Shown here: in pieces, positions 22,291 to 35,945 of the stretch
Numbering within the stretch: position 1 is the first letter of the stretch
Layout: every line of letters starts with the position of its first letter
Source of the DNA: Dryomyza anilis
Taxonomy: Eukaryota > Arthropoda > Insecta > Diptera > Dryomyzidae
Reading direction: 5' to 3'
NCBI GenBank assembly: GCA_951804985.1
Contig: OX638133.1
Location: forward strand, 31,769,963-31,833,962
DNA length: 64,000 bases
Made by a program: the position numbers and the translations under genes
The notes under the pieces: model-generated
What the model was told of the DNA's origin: nothing
What the model saw: the letters and a program-made list of their open reading frames with translations, nothing else
Database searches by the model: none

Positions 22291-23054
22291 TATACTACTC
22301 AATACGATTTTTTCCGATTGACAACCCATACATCAATTCTATATAACTCGCTAGCGTTGATTAAGACTGTATACTCAGTTTTTCCTATTACTGTAATTTA
22401 TATATACTAAAAATATACAATTATTTTAAACATTTATACATTTAAAAAGTTTTTCGAGGAAACTGTGTTGATTGGGAATATTTTAAAAATTAGAACCGAT
22501 GAAGAAAAGCTAGTAATTTTGATCGTTTGTTTGAATTATGCTCTGTATAACCATAAATCATTTTTATACCCTACACTAAGAGTGAAAGGGTATATTCAGT
22601 TTGGTACGCCGTTTGTAACACCCTGAAAAAAGCATCTCCGGTATGGAAAAGTATATATATTCTTGATCAGCATGACCTCCTGAGTTTATGTGATCTAACC
22701 TTCCCAACTGGTCTTATTTATTATTAGTTTCGAAATGCAAAAAACATCCAAAAATAGTTTAAAAAATCAACATTTCTTAATTTAAGATTCAAAAAATGGA
22801 CTATTTAATTATTCTTGACAATTAAAAGAAAAAAATATTTTACAAGTTTTTTTTGAAAACAATTTCTGTAAGGGAATATATTTTTTTTATTCTTAAAAGT
22901 GCATGAAAAGGGCCTAAAATTTCAATAGCAATATACTTAAAAAAATGTTGCGTAATAGTAAAAACAGCAGTCAAAATCAGCAAACCCGGATTATATAGAA
23001 TGGATTTACTGTATACCCAAGGCAAACAATATTTTCTAGTCTTGTTGAGTACTG
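22291..23054. mobile_element. Inverted-repeat element with ACTACTCAACA-type ends, copy 1
   Basis: The left end (ACTACTCAATACGATTTTTT, then ACCCATACATCAATTCTATA and GACTGTATACTCAG) and the right end (GATTATATAGAATGGA, TTGTTGAGTACTGT) are inverse. A better-preserved relative lies at 38344-39465. An R1 fragment (22565-22695) has inserted. No protein is encoded. Confidence 0.5.
22565..22695 (+). repeat. Dispersed repeat R1, copy c (fragment)
   Basis: Begins TATACCCTACACTAAGAGTG and contains GTACGCCGTTTGTAACACCC and TATTCTTGATCAGCATGACC, like copy a, but in plus orientation. Confidence 0.7.
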
Positions 23055-24273
23055 TTTTTATAACAAAACTGCACGAATAGGGGCATCCCCTGAGCGTCCG
23101 CTAATTTAAAAAAAAAAATAATAATTATTGATATATGTTAAATTTTTGTTATTGTTTAAATTAACTTCGACGACCCATTTTAATATTGCCAAATACTTGA
23201 TGTGCTTGAGTGCGTCTGACATTAGCTTGCTATGGAAAATAAATTAAAATTTAAAAACATCAATTAAAAGGCATCAAATTTCTCACCTCGGTACACAGTC
23301 AACAACAAACAACTCTTTCAGTTGAAGTGTGTGCTTGAGTGGTGTGACGCATAAATGAATGCAGCAAGGATATGGAAGGCGCGTCAGGATGCAATACAAA
23401 TTTGGCAGAGGTTTTTGCCAAAACCAGAACAAAAACATAATTGACATGTGATGTGTTGCCTGCTACTGCCTATCAGCCAAGCAATCACAACAACAAATAC
23501 AACAATAGAGGCAGCACTGCAATCACAACAACAAATACAACAATAGAGACAGCAGCAACATCAATGTGGCAGCAACAACAATATGAACAATAGACGTAGC
23601 AACAACAAACTATGCGAGCAATGCCAACAACATTTTTGACAAATGATTTCCCATCCGCTTCCTGTGAGCACCGCCAATTTTGTTGTTATTGTAGTTGTTT
23701 TTTTTTTGTTGTATGACGGATAGTTCTAGAAGCTTTTGAATTGCGTTGTTGTAATTGCAAAATTTGTTATTTTGTGTAAGGTTATGTGTCTGTCGTTCAT
23801 ATGAGATAATGTCTGTGTGTAGTATTGCCAGATTTTGCGAAAATAGCAATTGGTATTGAATATGTTAGGTATACGCCTTTCAAATGAATCATTTCTAATT
23901 GATTACATCGTATAAAAAGTAGTTACAAAATTCATTTATTCTTGAACAGTCAATATTTGATTTGAAAAATATTGTGAAATTAAAAAAAAATATTTTGTTG
24001 TTTCAATTATTTAATAATGAAAAGCAATTAATAATTGCTCAAAACTGCGGTTAGATGCACCCGACTTCATTGAGTTGACTTCAAAAATTCAGTTGAAGTA
24101 TTCTCAATGGAAACCAAAAAAAAAAATAATTTATACATAAATACAAAGTAACTACATAATGTTTTTATTTAAACTTGTACTCTTTCTAAAAGCAGATCAT
24201 ATATATCTCCAAATGTCTTATTAATCTTGCGATAAATCTAATTGCAAGACAAACCTACAAGATTACATCTCAC
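23055..24273. other. Apparently single-copy DNA with CAACAA runs, no gene seen
   Basis: A ~38-bp block (GCAATCACAACAACAAATAC then AACAATAGAG) is repeated twice in tandem at about 23480-23550. The small minus-strand frame at 23610-23849 reads the complement of these runs and is not a credible gene. Confidence 0.4.
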
Positions 24274-24671
24274 CCCAGTATGCCATTCGTATCGATATCG
24301 TTACGAGATCATTGCGCGTAGATGGAGAAATCACACGATATCGGACCCGTTCTCGTAACGATATCGAGCGTCAAATTGGACTTAGATGGTAGGTAGATAT
24401 CGGAACGTTCTGTCGGAGTTTTCTCGATACGAGAAATGTATCGAAATCGGAACGATATCGAAGAAAAGAATTATCAAAGTTCAGGATTGCTGCGAAATAT
24501 ATTGCGATATCGATATGATAAATGTTTAAATATCGTATCTTGTCAAAGAATTTGAATGTACGAACATTTTTAAAAATTAGAATCGAGAAAGCAACGAGAT
24601 CCAACTTTTTTATCGAAGTTATTCGAGAAAGCTTCGATGTATCGAAGGTCTCCGAGACATGGCAGATTGGG
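24274..24671. mobile_element. ATCG-rich MITE, copy 1
   Basis: The left end CCCAGTATGCCAT and the right end ATGGCAGATTGGG are inverted repeats. The interior is rich in ATATCG and TCGATA words. Copies are at 26206-26604 and 41091-41486, and a fragment at 54516-54625. It directly abuts a SINE fragment. Confidence 0.75.
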
Positions 24672-24793
24672 ACCCTTCGGGTTCGGCATTAAACTGTGTA
24701 GGTCCCACCACTTTTAAAACATGCACAGCTCAAATGGTGAGAGATTTCGGTCTAAGTTCTCCAGACGACTTTAGCGCCAACTATTATTTTATT
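24671..24793 (+). mobile_element. SINE, 3' fragment
   Basis: Matches the SINE body from the TTCGG-TTCGGCA region to the end (AAACTGTGTAGGTCCCACCA, TGGTGAGAGATTTCGG, GCGCCAACTATTATT). The tRNA-like head is absent on the other side of the adjoining MITE, so the copy is truncated. Confidence 0.75.
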
Positions 24794-24824
24794 TAACTTT
24801 ATTATACTTTTTTATAAAGTTTAT

Positions 24825-25065
24825 CGGCCATGTTCCGGCTTCCGATCGAATTTCATATAAAATTTGTAAACAAACGGTTCTGAATTCGATGTCAGAAATC
24901 AAAAAAGTGTTTTTCAAACGAATTCAAATCGTTTAAGTCAAAGCAAACGGATTGAATTCATTAAAAAAACAAATTTTTGTTCTAAGACATCGAATTAAAA
25001 ACCGTTTGTTTACATATTTTGTATGAAATTCGATTGGAATTCGATTGAAAGTCGGAACATGGCCG
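24825..25065. mobile_element. Palindromic MITE, CGGCCATGTTCCG ends
   Basis: The left end CGGCCATGTTCCGGCTTCCG and the right end AAGTCGGAACATGGCCG pair, and the arms continue inward (GAATTTCATATAAAATTTGT against TTTTGTATGAAATTCG, then AAACAAACGGTT against AACCGTTTGTTT). It is about 241 bp and non-coding. Confidence 0.7.
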
Positions 25066-25662
25066 TATATTTTATTTTATATGTCTTCTGTTGAAAAGAA
25101 TACGTCGTTCGATGATAGTGTTTCACAAGTAAAATATATCATCAAATGTTATTAAAAAATGTTATTTTGAAATTATTAAGGCCACAGGGCGAAGATAGAA
25201 TGCGGTCATGTGTAAAAGTATGGAAAGACAGAGACAGCAAGTGAATCTACTGCACACAATTTATAATTAATTGCATTTTTCTCGTATTTTGCATTTATTT
25301 ATGACCTTCTGAGTTTTTAAAAATATTTTTTAATTAATTGGAAAGGTTATTGCAATATTGTTGTTCATTTAAAACTTTTTAAAACATTAAAAACATTCTC
25401 CTACGGTACAAGTTCTTTGCAAACTTACAGTGATGACTGAGGCCTTATCGCCATGTAATTGGTTGAGAGGGACTTTGATTTTTGATTTGATTTTTATGAA
25501 TACATGGACTTAGTCAGTTTTGATAATAACATGAATTTCCAGTAATCCAAAACTTATCTAGTTGGAGTCACAAAACTTAATACAATATGCTTGTATGATG
25601 GATTAATGTATATATTGAGTAAAACCTAAACAATTTTGAAAAGTGGACTTGGGCACGTTTGA
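25066..25662. other. AT-rich DNA, no gene seen
   Basis: Nothing recognised. Confidence 0.4.
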
Positions 25663-26064
25663 TACCCAGTAGTAAATTTCAGGCGCAAGAAGCTATGCTA
25701 GCACTGATTCTCAAGCAGATAAAACCCCTTCCCGACTAAATGATTTCCTTTCTTCTTTTTTATATGAAATGAACATTTTTGCAGGACTTCCCTATTCGTT
25801 TCTCAGAGAACGGATCTCACAAGGTCTCACAAAATAGTTTGACTCATTACTGTTAGCATTCCATTAGAAGGTGAGCTAGCAGTGCTTCGCTTTTGTATAT
25901 GAAAAATATTAGAAATAGTCACCAAATCGATTGGCGCTGATTCTCTAGAAGGTGTGCTGGAAGTACACTAGCTTCAGTGATGGCAGAATGTGTATTGACC
26001 ATGCTAAGAAGTTGTTATAGCAGGACTTCTAATGGCAAGGCCTGCCCAAATTTACTACTGGGTA
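25663..26064. mobile_element. MITE with TACCCAGTAGTAAATTT ends
   Basis: TACCCAGTAGTAAATTTC at the left and AAATTTACTACTGGGTA at the right are inverse, with TA as the probable target duplication. The ends are one or two bases from those of 35001-35415, so both belong to one superfamily. Confidence 0.75.
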
Positions 26065-26205
26065 TTTATCTACACATATATCCTATCAAATCATCTGACA
26101 AATAACCTAACAAATCACCAAGTGTTCTGAAATTGTCTTGAAATAAATACTTCAAGTGTAAATTAATGGTCCACATTAGGTGTAACGAATATAACTTTAT
26201 AACGA

Positions 26206-26604
26206 CCGAATCTGCAATGTCTCGGAGATCTCCGATGTCTCGAAGCTTTCTCGAATATCTTCAAAAAAAAGTTCGTACTCGTTGCTTTATCGATTTAAGT
26301 TTTTTTTTTAATTTCTCTATCATACAATTTTTGTCACAAGATACGATATTTAAATATTTATCGCATCAAAATCGCAATACTTTTCGAAGCATGCTCGAAC
26401 TCTCATCATTTTTTTGTTCAATATCATTCCGATTTCAAAAATTTGTCGAACCGAAAAAACTTCGACAGAACGTAACGATATCAATCTACCATGTAGGTCC
26501 AATTTGATGCTCGATATCGCTACGATAAAGTGTCCCATATTGTGTGAGATCTCTTTCTTATCGCATTTATCTCGAAACGATATAGAAACGAATGGCATAC
26601 TGGG
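26206..26604. mobile_element. ATCG-rich MITE, copy 2
   Basis: Opposite orientation to copy 1: it starts CCGAATCTGCAATGTCTCGG and ends GAATGGCATACTGGG. The open frames seen on both strands here are by-products of its palindromic composition. Confidence 0.7.
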
Positions 26605-27278
26605 AAATAACACTATAATTTAAGTAGTTACGAAAATGTGTCATATCTGAGGTTCAGGTTGTATGGAAGATAGGTGTGGGATTTACCCGATCATTGTATT
26701 TTTAAAAAACAACTTGTCAACATAAATCTAAATAACGTAATTTCCAAAGACATAATTTAGGTCCGCGTAGAAAAAAAAATGTAAAATTTGGTGGCTAAAA
26801 TATATCACTTGATGCCAATATAGGTCTAATCGATTTAAAACTATTTACTTGTATCAAAAGCAGCCTATGCTCTGCTCATACTCAAAATACAAAGGGAAAT
26901 TTTGAAAAATTTGAAGTATTTTTACAATGTATTATCGTACAGTATTCTATGTACGCACAAAACAAAAACATGAGGTTGGAAGAACGAAAAGGTAGTTGCA
27001 ACATCCAACTTCATTCGGGTAAACAGAATTTTCTATAATTTGTAGCCCATACACAGCATTATTAGCCCATACACATTCTTAATACTTCTAAAACTGTTCG
27101 AAATTGGTTGTAATCGAAACTAAAACTCTTTTAGTTAAGACAATGAGCAACCGACTAAGCGGTTGGGAGAACCGAATAAGTTGGTTGGGCAAAAAGAGTT
27201 GGTTGGCACAATAAACTTCTATTCTGTATACATAAACATCAACTATAAGTTAAATAATAAATAACTTACAACAAGATC
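26605..27278. other. AT-rich DNA, no gene seen
   Basis: Nothing recognised. Confidence 0.4.
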
Positions 27279-28302
27279 ATATCGTCACTGTCATGCCAAA
27301 GGGGCGAATGTGCATTTTTAAAAATGTTGGGAAATCAAGTTTTAAAGTTTGAAGTGCTTTAAAAATTAGAAAAATTTATATTTTCTTTAATTTTTCTGTT
27401 ATTTTAGTTTATTCATCAATTATTATAACGTTTGTAAAATATCTTTAGATTTGGACAACTTACTGAATTATAAATACGGATTTTGTAAGACTATATCCTG
27501 ATCAGAACGAAAATATTTTTGTTTTTTATAATATAACTTTTTATTAGCGCAAGATAAAATAGTAATGTGGAGGCATTAATTGTTTGTTTTTAAAGCACCT
27601 ATCGATCTGCATCATTAATTAAAAATATTTAGTCAAACATTAATTTGCAGGAAAAAGTGTTTGGCAAAATATTTTTAAATAGTGATGCATTTTGATAGGT
27701 GCTTTAAAAACAAACAATTAATACCTGAACACGACTATTATATCTTGCACCAATAAAAAATTATAGCAAAAAAACGAAGAAATTGGAAAAATTGAAAATC
27801 TTGTCATGCCAAAAGGGCGAATCTTTTCATTTTTTGCTATAACTCTTTAATGGTACTCGATAAAATAGTGATGTAAAGGCATTTATTGTTTGTTTTTAAA
27901 GCACCTATCGATCTGCATCATTAATTAAAAATATATTGTCAAACATTAATTTGCCATTTGTTATTTGCAGGAATAAATGTTTGGCAAAATATTTTTAAAT
28001 AATGATGCAGTTCTATAGGTGCTTTGAAAACAAATAATAAATGCCTCTACACCACTATTTTATCTTATACCAATAAAAAGTTATGGCGAAAAAATAAAAA
28101 GATTCGCCCTTTTGGCATGACAAGTTTTTCAATTTTTTAAATTCGTCCTTTTGGTTTTGTCTTTTTTGGCTAAAAATACCCAATAAAATGACACGCGATT
28201 TTGACACAGCATACTTGAGGATAAACTACATTCAAAAATGTAAAAAAACGCAAATGTCAAAAATTGCACATTCATCCCTTTGGCATGATAGTGACGATAT
28301 AA
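27279..28302. mobile_element. Four-fold palindromic element, full copy 1
   Basis: The termini are inverse: ATATCGTCACTGTCATGCCA at 27279 and TGGCATGATAGTGACGATAT at 28302. The word ATGCCAAARGGGCGAA occurs at the left end, again inside in plus sense (27805-27821), inside in minus sense (28103-28119), and in diverged form at the right end. The inner pair bounds a complete 324-bp hairpin (27801-28124). Each half also holds a hairpin built from TTTTAAAGCACCTATCGAT and its inverse. No protein frame exists. Superfamily unknown. Confidence 0.8.
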
Positions 28303-29420
28303 TAAAATATATAATAAAAAAAAATTAAATATAGCTTGATGAAATATTGAAGGTCGTTAAGGTTAATCAGAGATGTGACGCAAATTTCTCGTTGTCAGTG
28401 ACTCGTAATTGCTATGCCTTGTATGTCACTAGCATTGATTTAATTAGTTTTGTGCTGCTGTGTTACCGCCAGTGAAACATTGACTGTGTTTGACTAAAAC
28501 CAAAGGATGTCGCGCATAAAGTACGTAACCTCAAACAGCTTATGCAACCTCATGGCCTACTAAATTAATATGCAGACATTGTTAACAGCATCCAGCAGAG
28601 CAACAGCAGTCGCACTACTTAAGGTGTCAACCAGTCACCAGACCTACTGAAATAACCCACCCATCTACCATAAATCTAATGAATTAACTCACCGAACGAC
28701 ACCTTTCTTGCCGCTAGCACTTCTAAAATGCGTTGACAACCTCGTCTGTCAGCGTTTATTAAGAATTATTAATATTTACTTTATTACTCAATGCATTGTT
28801 TTTGTAGCTACGTATTCGGAAACCTTCTCCCCGTCCAATTCGTTTACGCGTTTTGTGATTTCCTTCTGCATTCCATGCGCTTTTATTAGGTTTTTCTCGG
28901 GTTTGCTTATGCATAATTAAATTCTTAATTAACTCAAACCCTATGTAAATTACAAAAACACACACACACACACTGACAGACAGACAGAGACACACTTTAA
29001 CTAAGGTTAGTTATGAGGCTCTATTATCCTTTATGATTATCCTTTGCCTAACGTGTAACTTTACGCTGCAAACTCACATGTGAAGCACCATTTAATTAGA
29101 TTTAATAATTCATAATTCAACGTCGAAAAGTCATCTACAGAAAAGTTCTTATCAGAAAAGTTTTTCTGAATATTAGCCCGGATTGAAGGTGAAAAGTTTT
29201 CACGTTCTTTTTTTTAAAACATTGGTGTTAATTTGCTAATTAGCATTCATTATGAGGTGTGTTGTTGATGTAGTCAAGACAGGTAGAAGTTATTCGGAGC
29301 TAAAGCGGTTTATATTAAGATTGATATCAGTGGGTTTTTTTATATAGAGTTTTAATTTATGATGTGTCAGTGCTAATCCCAATGGTTTTTTGTATATAAG
29401 ATAACGAACTCATTTCAGTT
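28303..29420. other. Apparently single-copy DNA, no gene seen
   Basis: Includes a CA/CAGA microsatellite at about 28960-28995. The frame at 28708-28920 has no domain. Confidence 0.4.
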
Positions 29421-29948
29421 TTACATCACTACTTTATCTTGTACCATTAAAGAGTTATAGCAAGAATGAAAAGATTCGCCCTTTTGGCATGACAAGATTT
29501 TCAATTTTTCCAAATTCTTAGTTTTTTTGCTTTAATTTTTTATTGGTGCAAGATAAAATAGTTGTGAAAAGGTATTAATTGTTTGTTTTTAAAGCACCTA
29601 TCGAACTGCATCATTATTTTGCCAAACATTTTTTTTGCAAGTAACAAATTGCAAATTAATGTTTGGCAAAATATTTTTAATTACTGATGTAGAACGATAC
29701 GTGCTTTGAATACTAACAATAAATGCCTTTACATCACTATTTTATCTTATTCCAATAAAAAGTTATTGCGAAAAAACGAAAAGATTCGCCCTTTTGGCAT
29801 GACAAGATTTTCAATTTTGCAAATTCGCTCTTTTGGTTATGTCTTTAGTGGCACAGCATACTTGAGGATAAACTACATTCAAAAATGTAAAAAAAACGCA
29901 AATGTCAAAAATTGCACATTCGCCCCTTTGGCATGATAGTGACGATAT
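29421..29948. mobile_element. Four-fold palindromic element, right-half copy
   Basis: Carries the inner motif (GATTCGCCCTTTTGGCATGA) twice, one AAAGCACCTATCGAA hairpin and the right terminus GCCCCTTTGGCATGATAGTG. The left arm is missing. Confidence 0.75.
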
Positions 29949-32900
29949 GATGTAACATTTTGTAAAGAAATGCGGTATATTTTTGTAGGCAATTTTCATA
30001 CAAAAATAAATACGCCAATGTAGTAGAAACAAATACACCTGCTTTTGATTGTATGTATGTTTTTATTTAAAGACATTTTTCTATCATTTTAATATATAAT
30101 GTAAAAAAGATGTATCTTACCAACAAAATAATGTTTTACTGCACTTTCCAAAGATTTGGTATGTATGTCACTTTGTTCTACTGAAAAAAATTTAAAAAAA
30201 TATGTTGCTTTAAAACAGAGAAAATGTAGATTTTGTTTGTTTGTATTTATTTGTTAAGTATTTAATTTCATTTGTTTAATACAAATTATTGTTCACAAAG
30301 TCGGTGCTCTTCCAAAAGAGTATATAGAAAAATCATCTAGAAATTATCGTTCATGAGGTTTTATATTTGTAAAATGTGTATGTTTTCAGTTTTTTCTATG
30401 AGACATAGAAAAAAAATAAAGCAGATTTGTCGATGCATACCTATTATACATCTGTGCAAATGCATTTAAAACCTATTTCAAGACATATATTTTATTTCAA
30501 ACCATGAACTGTCGACGACTCTATGAAAATCAAATAAATGTGTTGCTCACAACAACAAAGCACCAAGTACTGTCAAAACAAAACACAAGCAAAACGTAGC
30601 TGTAGTGAAGAGATCTATAATGGTGTGCAATAAAAATTCAAATACTGAAATGAACAGTTTATGACACTGAGTACTCAGTACATTATACATTTTTTTTATC
30701 AATCTTACTCTAAGGAATTTTCATTAATATTTAAAAATATAGAAAAAATTCAAAAGGTATAAGAATATCATACAATATTTTATATTTAGTCCAAGTAGGA
30801 AACGCGTCGGGAGACATTTCCGACAAAATTGACAAAAAAGCAATCGAGCAACTCACAATTATCCGACGTATATTCGAAATTTTTCATCGGAGACAAATCA
30901 ATCGAGTTTCACATCGTGTAAAGAATCTGTCAAATTTGCTCACATATTTTTTATGTCAAAACATGAAATTTTACATTCTGGGTAATTGATTGCAGAAATA
31001 AATTAGTTTAAATTGAACATATAGTTAAAAAATAATTTATTTCAACTGCTTGGATGTTGGAAACTTGCTTAAATTGCTATGCAAATTTAACTAATTAGTG
31101 TATAACAAATTAATTAAAAAATAAAATTACATTCGTTTTGTATTTGCAGTCATTTTAAAGTGTCAAATAGAGTACGTTTAATCAAAAAAATTGAAAACAA
31201 ATTTAAGTTTTACTTCGAAATTTGACATTTAATATCGTAATTGAGAGGAAAACAATGTTGCGTTGTTTTACAAAGGTTTCCCGTTCCTCGGAAAATTTGA
31301 TTAGATTTTATTTTCCGTCGGAAGGAGTACAATCCTACGAGCTTTCGTTCATCGGGAACTTCGATTGAGTTGATTAACTTCTTTATTTATTGAACAATAT
31401 TTTTCCATTATTTAATATTTTTCAATATTTTTTTTTGTTTGGATAATTTTCATTTCGTTGTTGTTGTTGAAAAAATATTTTTTGTTGTAATTAATTATAA
31501 ACACATAAATACGAACAACAACAATACTGCCATTGAACCCCGAGCGACAGATCTGTTGTTGTTTTTAATGTTCGTCGTTACTCGTTGCGCTCACTCACTG
31601 CACTCTTTGTACTATTTGCATTTTCAGCGACAGTAGTGTCATTTGCTTTTGTTTTTCAAGACATTTTGAAAAAAAAAATGTCTTGACACTACTCGCCAAC
31701 AATAAAACAAATAATGCAGTGAATTCGCTGGAGAGACTTCACTAAAATACTGTAGACTACCATTGCATAATGCATTAAGTACTGTAGTACCGAACTACAG
31801 TAGCGAATATTTGGCAGAGGGAACTTCAAATACATTTGTGCATATTTCTCATACCTATAATACAGAGCTTCAATGCTATCAGTTGGACATGTATGAAAAT
31901 GCAGTAATGTAATTAACCATAATATGTCGGAAAGTTAGTGCGATGCAATGGATATGTTAAGACCTTTTTAAACGATAGACTTAATACTTATTGTACTAAA
32001 AATAAAACAAAAAAAAAATATTTTGATTTAATGTTCTTTTTAATAACAAAAAAATTACATAAATTCATTTCAAACAAGAGTATTTTTTATTGGAAGTAAC
32101 TCAACTACAATTTTAATTTATAAAATATATTTTACAGTGCGAGTTTAAACTAGGGTTAATTTTAGAAATGAATACAACCCTGCATCGAAATTTCCCAATG
32201 ACGTCAAATTTTATAGGCAGCACACAACCATTAGCAGTTATTTTATATGTCACTTGTTTGCTGAGTTAACTAGAGATGAAATCACTAGTTTAAACTAGGT
32301 TTTAACAGATTATCTGACTATAAATATAATCTTACGAATATTATTTATATTACACACAGAGGAGAATGCTTTCTATCTAACTAACATTTTAATGATATTT
32401 CTGAGTTTCAGATTCAGACAATATACTTTTCAGTGCAAGTTTAAACTTATTTTAAACACTACCACATTTTTAAAACATCAATAGTTCCTAATCAAAACCA
32501 TCGAATTTCGTTCAATTTTACGGACAGAAAGACAATTAGTTTTTAGTTAGTTTGAAATTTTTAATATTTGGGATATGATGACTATAGACGAAATGAATTC
32601 TAGTTTAAACTAAGTTTAATTTGAAAATGTGGTTGATTGGAATATTTTCACATATTCAAAATATAACTGTTGAACATTAAAGAACTCATCAAGTTATACA
32701 CTTTCAAATCATTAGTTTGAAATGTAGTATTTGCCAAAGGATAAAAGGGAACACTTCCACTACTAAATGCAGATGAGCAGAAAGACATCAGACAGTTGCT
32801 CCACTCTACATAGAAATTGTAGGGTAGACAGACAGCCATAGATATAGTGTGGAAAAAAATGTTCAAATGTTTGAATAGGACTTTGTCAGCGTTTGAGCGC

Positions 32901-35000
32901 CAACAAACAAAAGGCGTATCCTTTATGCGTATCCTTAGTTAAATGCGGCAGCTAACAAGCAGGAGCAGCAGCTGAAACTCAAACTTGTTGAGAAATGAAA
33001 ATGGAAATTTTTGGCCAAAAGTTTTTCCAAATGTTCAGACTTTTATTTGCACGTTTTTGAACTACAACAAAAAAAATAGAATATTTTTAGCTTTGACTGA
33101 CTGCATGCTTTATGAGATGAGATGCCCCACGGAAATTTACATACGCCATTACATAAACATACAATGTAAATGAGATTGGACGCGTAATGCAGATTTATAC
33201 AGATACTAAGGATGCTGCCAAAAATGAAAGAGTCAAAATTTAAAACTTTAAAGAAATTTTCATTTTTACTCTTTTTTTGTTTTTTCTCAATTTAATATTT
33301 AAATTATTATGCCGCCGACAACCATACCAATGATTGCCAAGTCATTTACATTTTTTACTTTTTGTCGATTTCTTTTTTTAACGACTTCAACTAACTCTAA
33401 CTCGCTGACTTTGAATTTCAGTTTTTCTATATTTCGTCCTTTGCTCCTAGAGAATAGCACAAAAAATTGGTGCAATTTTCATGAATATTCTGAAAATAGC
33501 GCGGGCTCAATTTAAGTGGCAACATTGCTCGTTATTACTATCTTTGTTTTTGTTGCTTTTGCGTATGGTAATAACCAAAACAACAAGGACAATAGAAATA
33601 GCAATAGCTACAAACCACTGACACTGCACATTGAAAGGAATTTTCCGGTTGGCCTACGTTGCGTCCCATTCCACCCGTCGGCGACAAAACCACACAAAAC
33701 ACAACCGACCAGCGATAAAACCACCAACCAATGTTGCCAACTTCAGGCTACTGACTACTGGCTGCTGTTTGGTTTTGACGCTATTATGCATTTAATTATA
33801 TTTTCAAATAAATTTTGGAAAATGTAGATGGGTTCAAGGACCGAGTGCAACAACAAACAGCAAGAATTGCGTGGGTGAAGCAGAGTTTGCGGTGTTAATT
33901 TTAACACTTTCTGAAGTAGTTTAGTTAAGACTTTTTTAGACTGAGTCTTTTTCTTTTCTAAGACACGGATCATGCAAAATACTACAATTGGAGAATAGTT
34001 TTACAAATTAAAAAAATATTTCAAATAACACATTTCGCGACTATATTTTTGGATAGGCATCGGAAAACAATGAATATCCTCATTAAACGAATTTTTATAT
34101 TACTCCGAGTTATTTTGACCACATCTTTGTGAAATTTCCTATTTTCGTTCTTGAGATACTTAAGCAATTTAAAGTCAGCATTTACGTATTATCTTTTTAG
34201 ACGGTATAATTTTTTGAAAAAGTAAAACATATAGCTTTACAAAAATTTAACACAGTGCAACAAATGTCCAACTTTTTCTTGCATTTCCCGATTTGATAAC
34301 AATTTTAGGGTAACATGGAGTCACTTATCTCGAATCTGAAGTCTATTTTGCTCTAGCAGCTCTGGATTCCGTACAATTTGGGGTTATATATGAATAATTA
34401 GGATGTTTGAAGACAGTACACAAAATATTTTAATTTCAAGATATACAGGTTTGATTTCTTCAGCAATGTTGTTTATCACGAACAGGCGCACTTTTTTTAC
34501 TTCGACACCAACATCCAAACGCTTTTCTATAACCCTCGTTTTTCGAAGTTTAACTCCACTAATTACAGATTTTTACATACCGCGTGAACGCTTGAGAAAA
34601 CTATTATAGGCAAATATATTTCCCATAAAAAAAGAGGTGAGGTCTTCAAATAACAAAACTGCCTGAGATTCACCCATTAAACAAAATAATAAAAAAGGTA
34701 ATAAAAACCAGATAAATATTTGAAACACCTATTCATTTTTCAAAAATCATTCAAAAAAATAGTAGGTATTATAAAATTATACACATGTTTTTACTGATAT
34801 CAAAATTGGAATTTATTATCTTTTTAAAACTTTTGGAACTAAAAAATTTAATAAGAAAAACCAGATATTATTGCATGAAATCGATAAGCACTGTCCACAG
34901 ACAAAAAATTGACTTATTTCAAATTCAAACACTCAAAATGATAAGGCATATTCAAAAAAAGTAATACATACTAAATGTTACCCTAATCAAAAACCGCTTA
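29949..35000. other. Five kilobases without a recognised gene
   Basis: Mostly AT-rich. Less AT-rich islands at 31430-31790, 32880-33010 and 33300-33830 hold short frames without domains. A 10-bp hairpin (CAAGACATTT, inverse AAATGTCTTG) lies near 31657-31685. Phrases such as GTTTAAACTAGG and ACTATAGACGAAAT at 32150-32620 recur loosely near 14270 and 41770, suggesting decayed repeats. Confidence 0.4.
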
Positions 35001-35415
35001 CCCTAGTAGAAATTTGCCCGATGCGCCATCGGGAAATGATCGGGTTTTCGTTGTCTAAGCAATATTAGAGAAAATATGATCATTGCCTTTGCATGCCCTT
35101 ATCATGCTTACCATACCGGGGTTTACATTATCTAAATAGTCAATGTTCCCGATCATAGCAACATTCGAAATTAGCATCAGACAATGATCGAGATTTATTG
35201 AGAGAAACCCAATTATGCTCGGGCTCTGATAAGGTAATTGTCAGGTAAATAATAAAATGGGGAATTGCCCGATCAGTACATGATCATGGCCTGAGGTCAG
35301 TACATGATCAGGACACTGCGTTACAATGACTTTATGGGCCTAGTCATATCCCGATCATCTCAAATTATGACATGATCACTTCATGATCATGGCCCTACCA
35401 AAATTTCTACTAGGG
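35001..35415. mobile_element. MITE with CCCTAGTAGAAATTT ends
   Basis: CCCTAGTAGAAATTTGCC at the left and AAATTTCTACTAGGG at the right are inverse. TA stands at both flanks (34999-35000 and 35416-35417). The interior is rich in TGATCATG and CCCGATCA palindromes. Confidence 0.8.
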
Positions 35416-35417
35416 TA

Positions 35418-35945
35418 TAGGTGCCGCATCTTGATTTTCTGTTTTCTGCTGAAAGGAAATCGTTGAAAGAGTTTAAATATATTCATCATTTTATTTGAAT
35501 TATTATGAAATGCTGTATTCCTAGAAATATTTATTAGAAAATCGTATTTAGGTTTTCAGATTTTTATGAATCAGTCAGCTGCCATTTCTTAAATACATCT
35601 TTAACATATCTTAAAAATATCAGAGTTTAAAACAGTAACCCAAACAGATATCCATTTAAAACAATTTCTCGAACCCGAAACATTTATTCAAAAATCATGT
35701 ATTAGCCGATATCAACAATCGACATAAACGTTTTTCAAATTTATATAACTTCTATATAACTTATTTTAAGATATTATCAAAAATTAACTGAAAATATTTA
35801 GTTTTAATAAAAGAAATTATTAAATAATTGTATTTTTTTAGTTTCTCTTTTAATAATTCAATTTTTGATCCATATTTCGAAAATATGGACATAAATAAAT
35901 TTTAATAAAAAAAGACCAGAATTTTAAACCGGTATTTCCAACTCG
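35418..35945. other. AT-rich DNA, no gene seen
   Basis: Nothing recognised. Confidence 0.4.

Noticed and set aside
24371..24604. Open frames on both strands in the ATCG-rich MITEs (also 26166-26623 and 41045-41378)
   Set aside because: They appear in every copy of a non-coding palindromic repeat and translate to unrelated low-complexity sequence.
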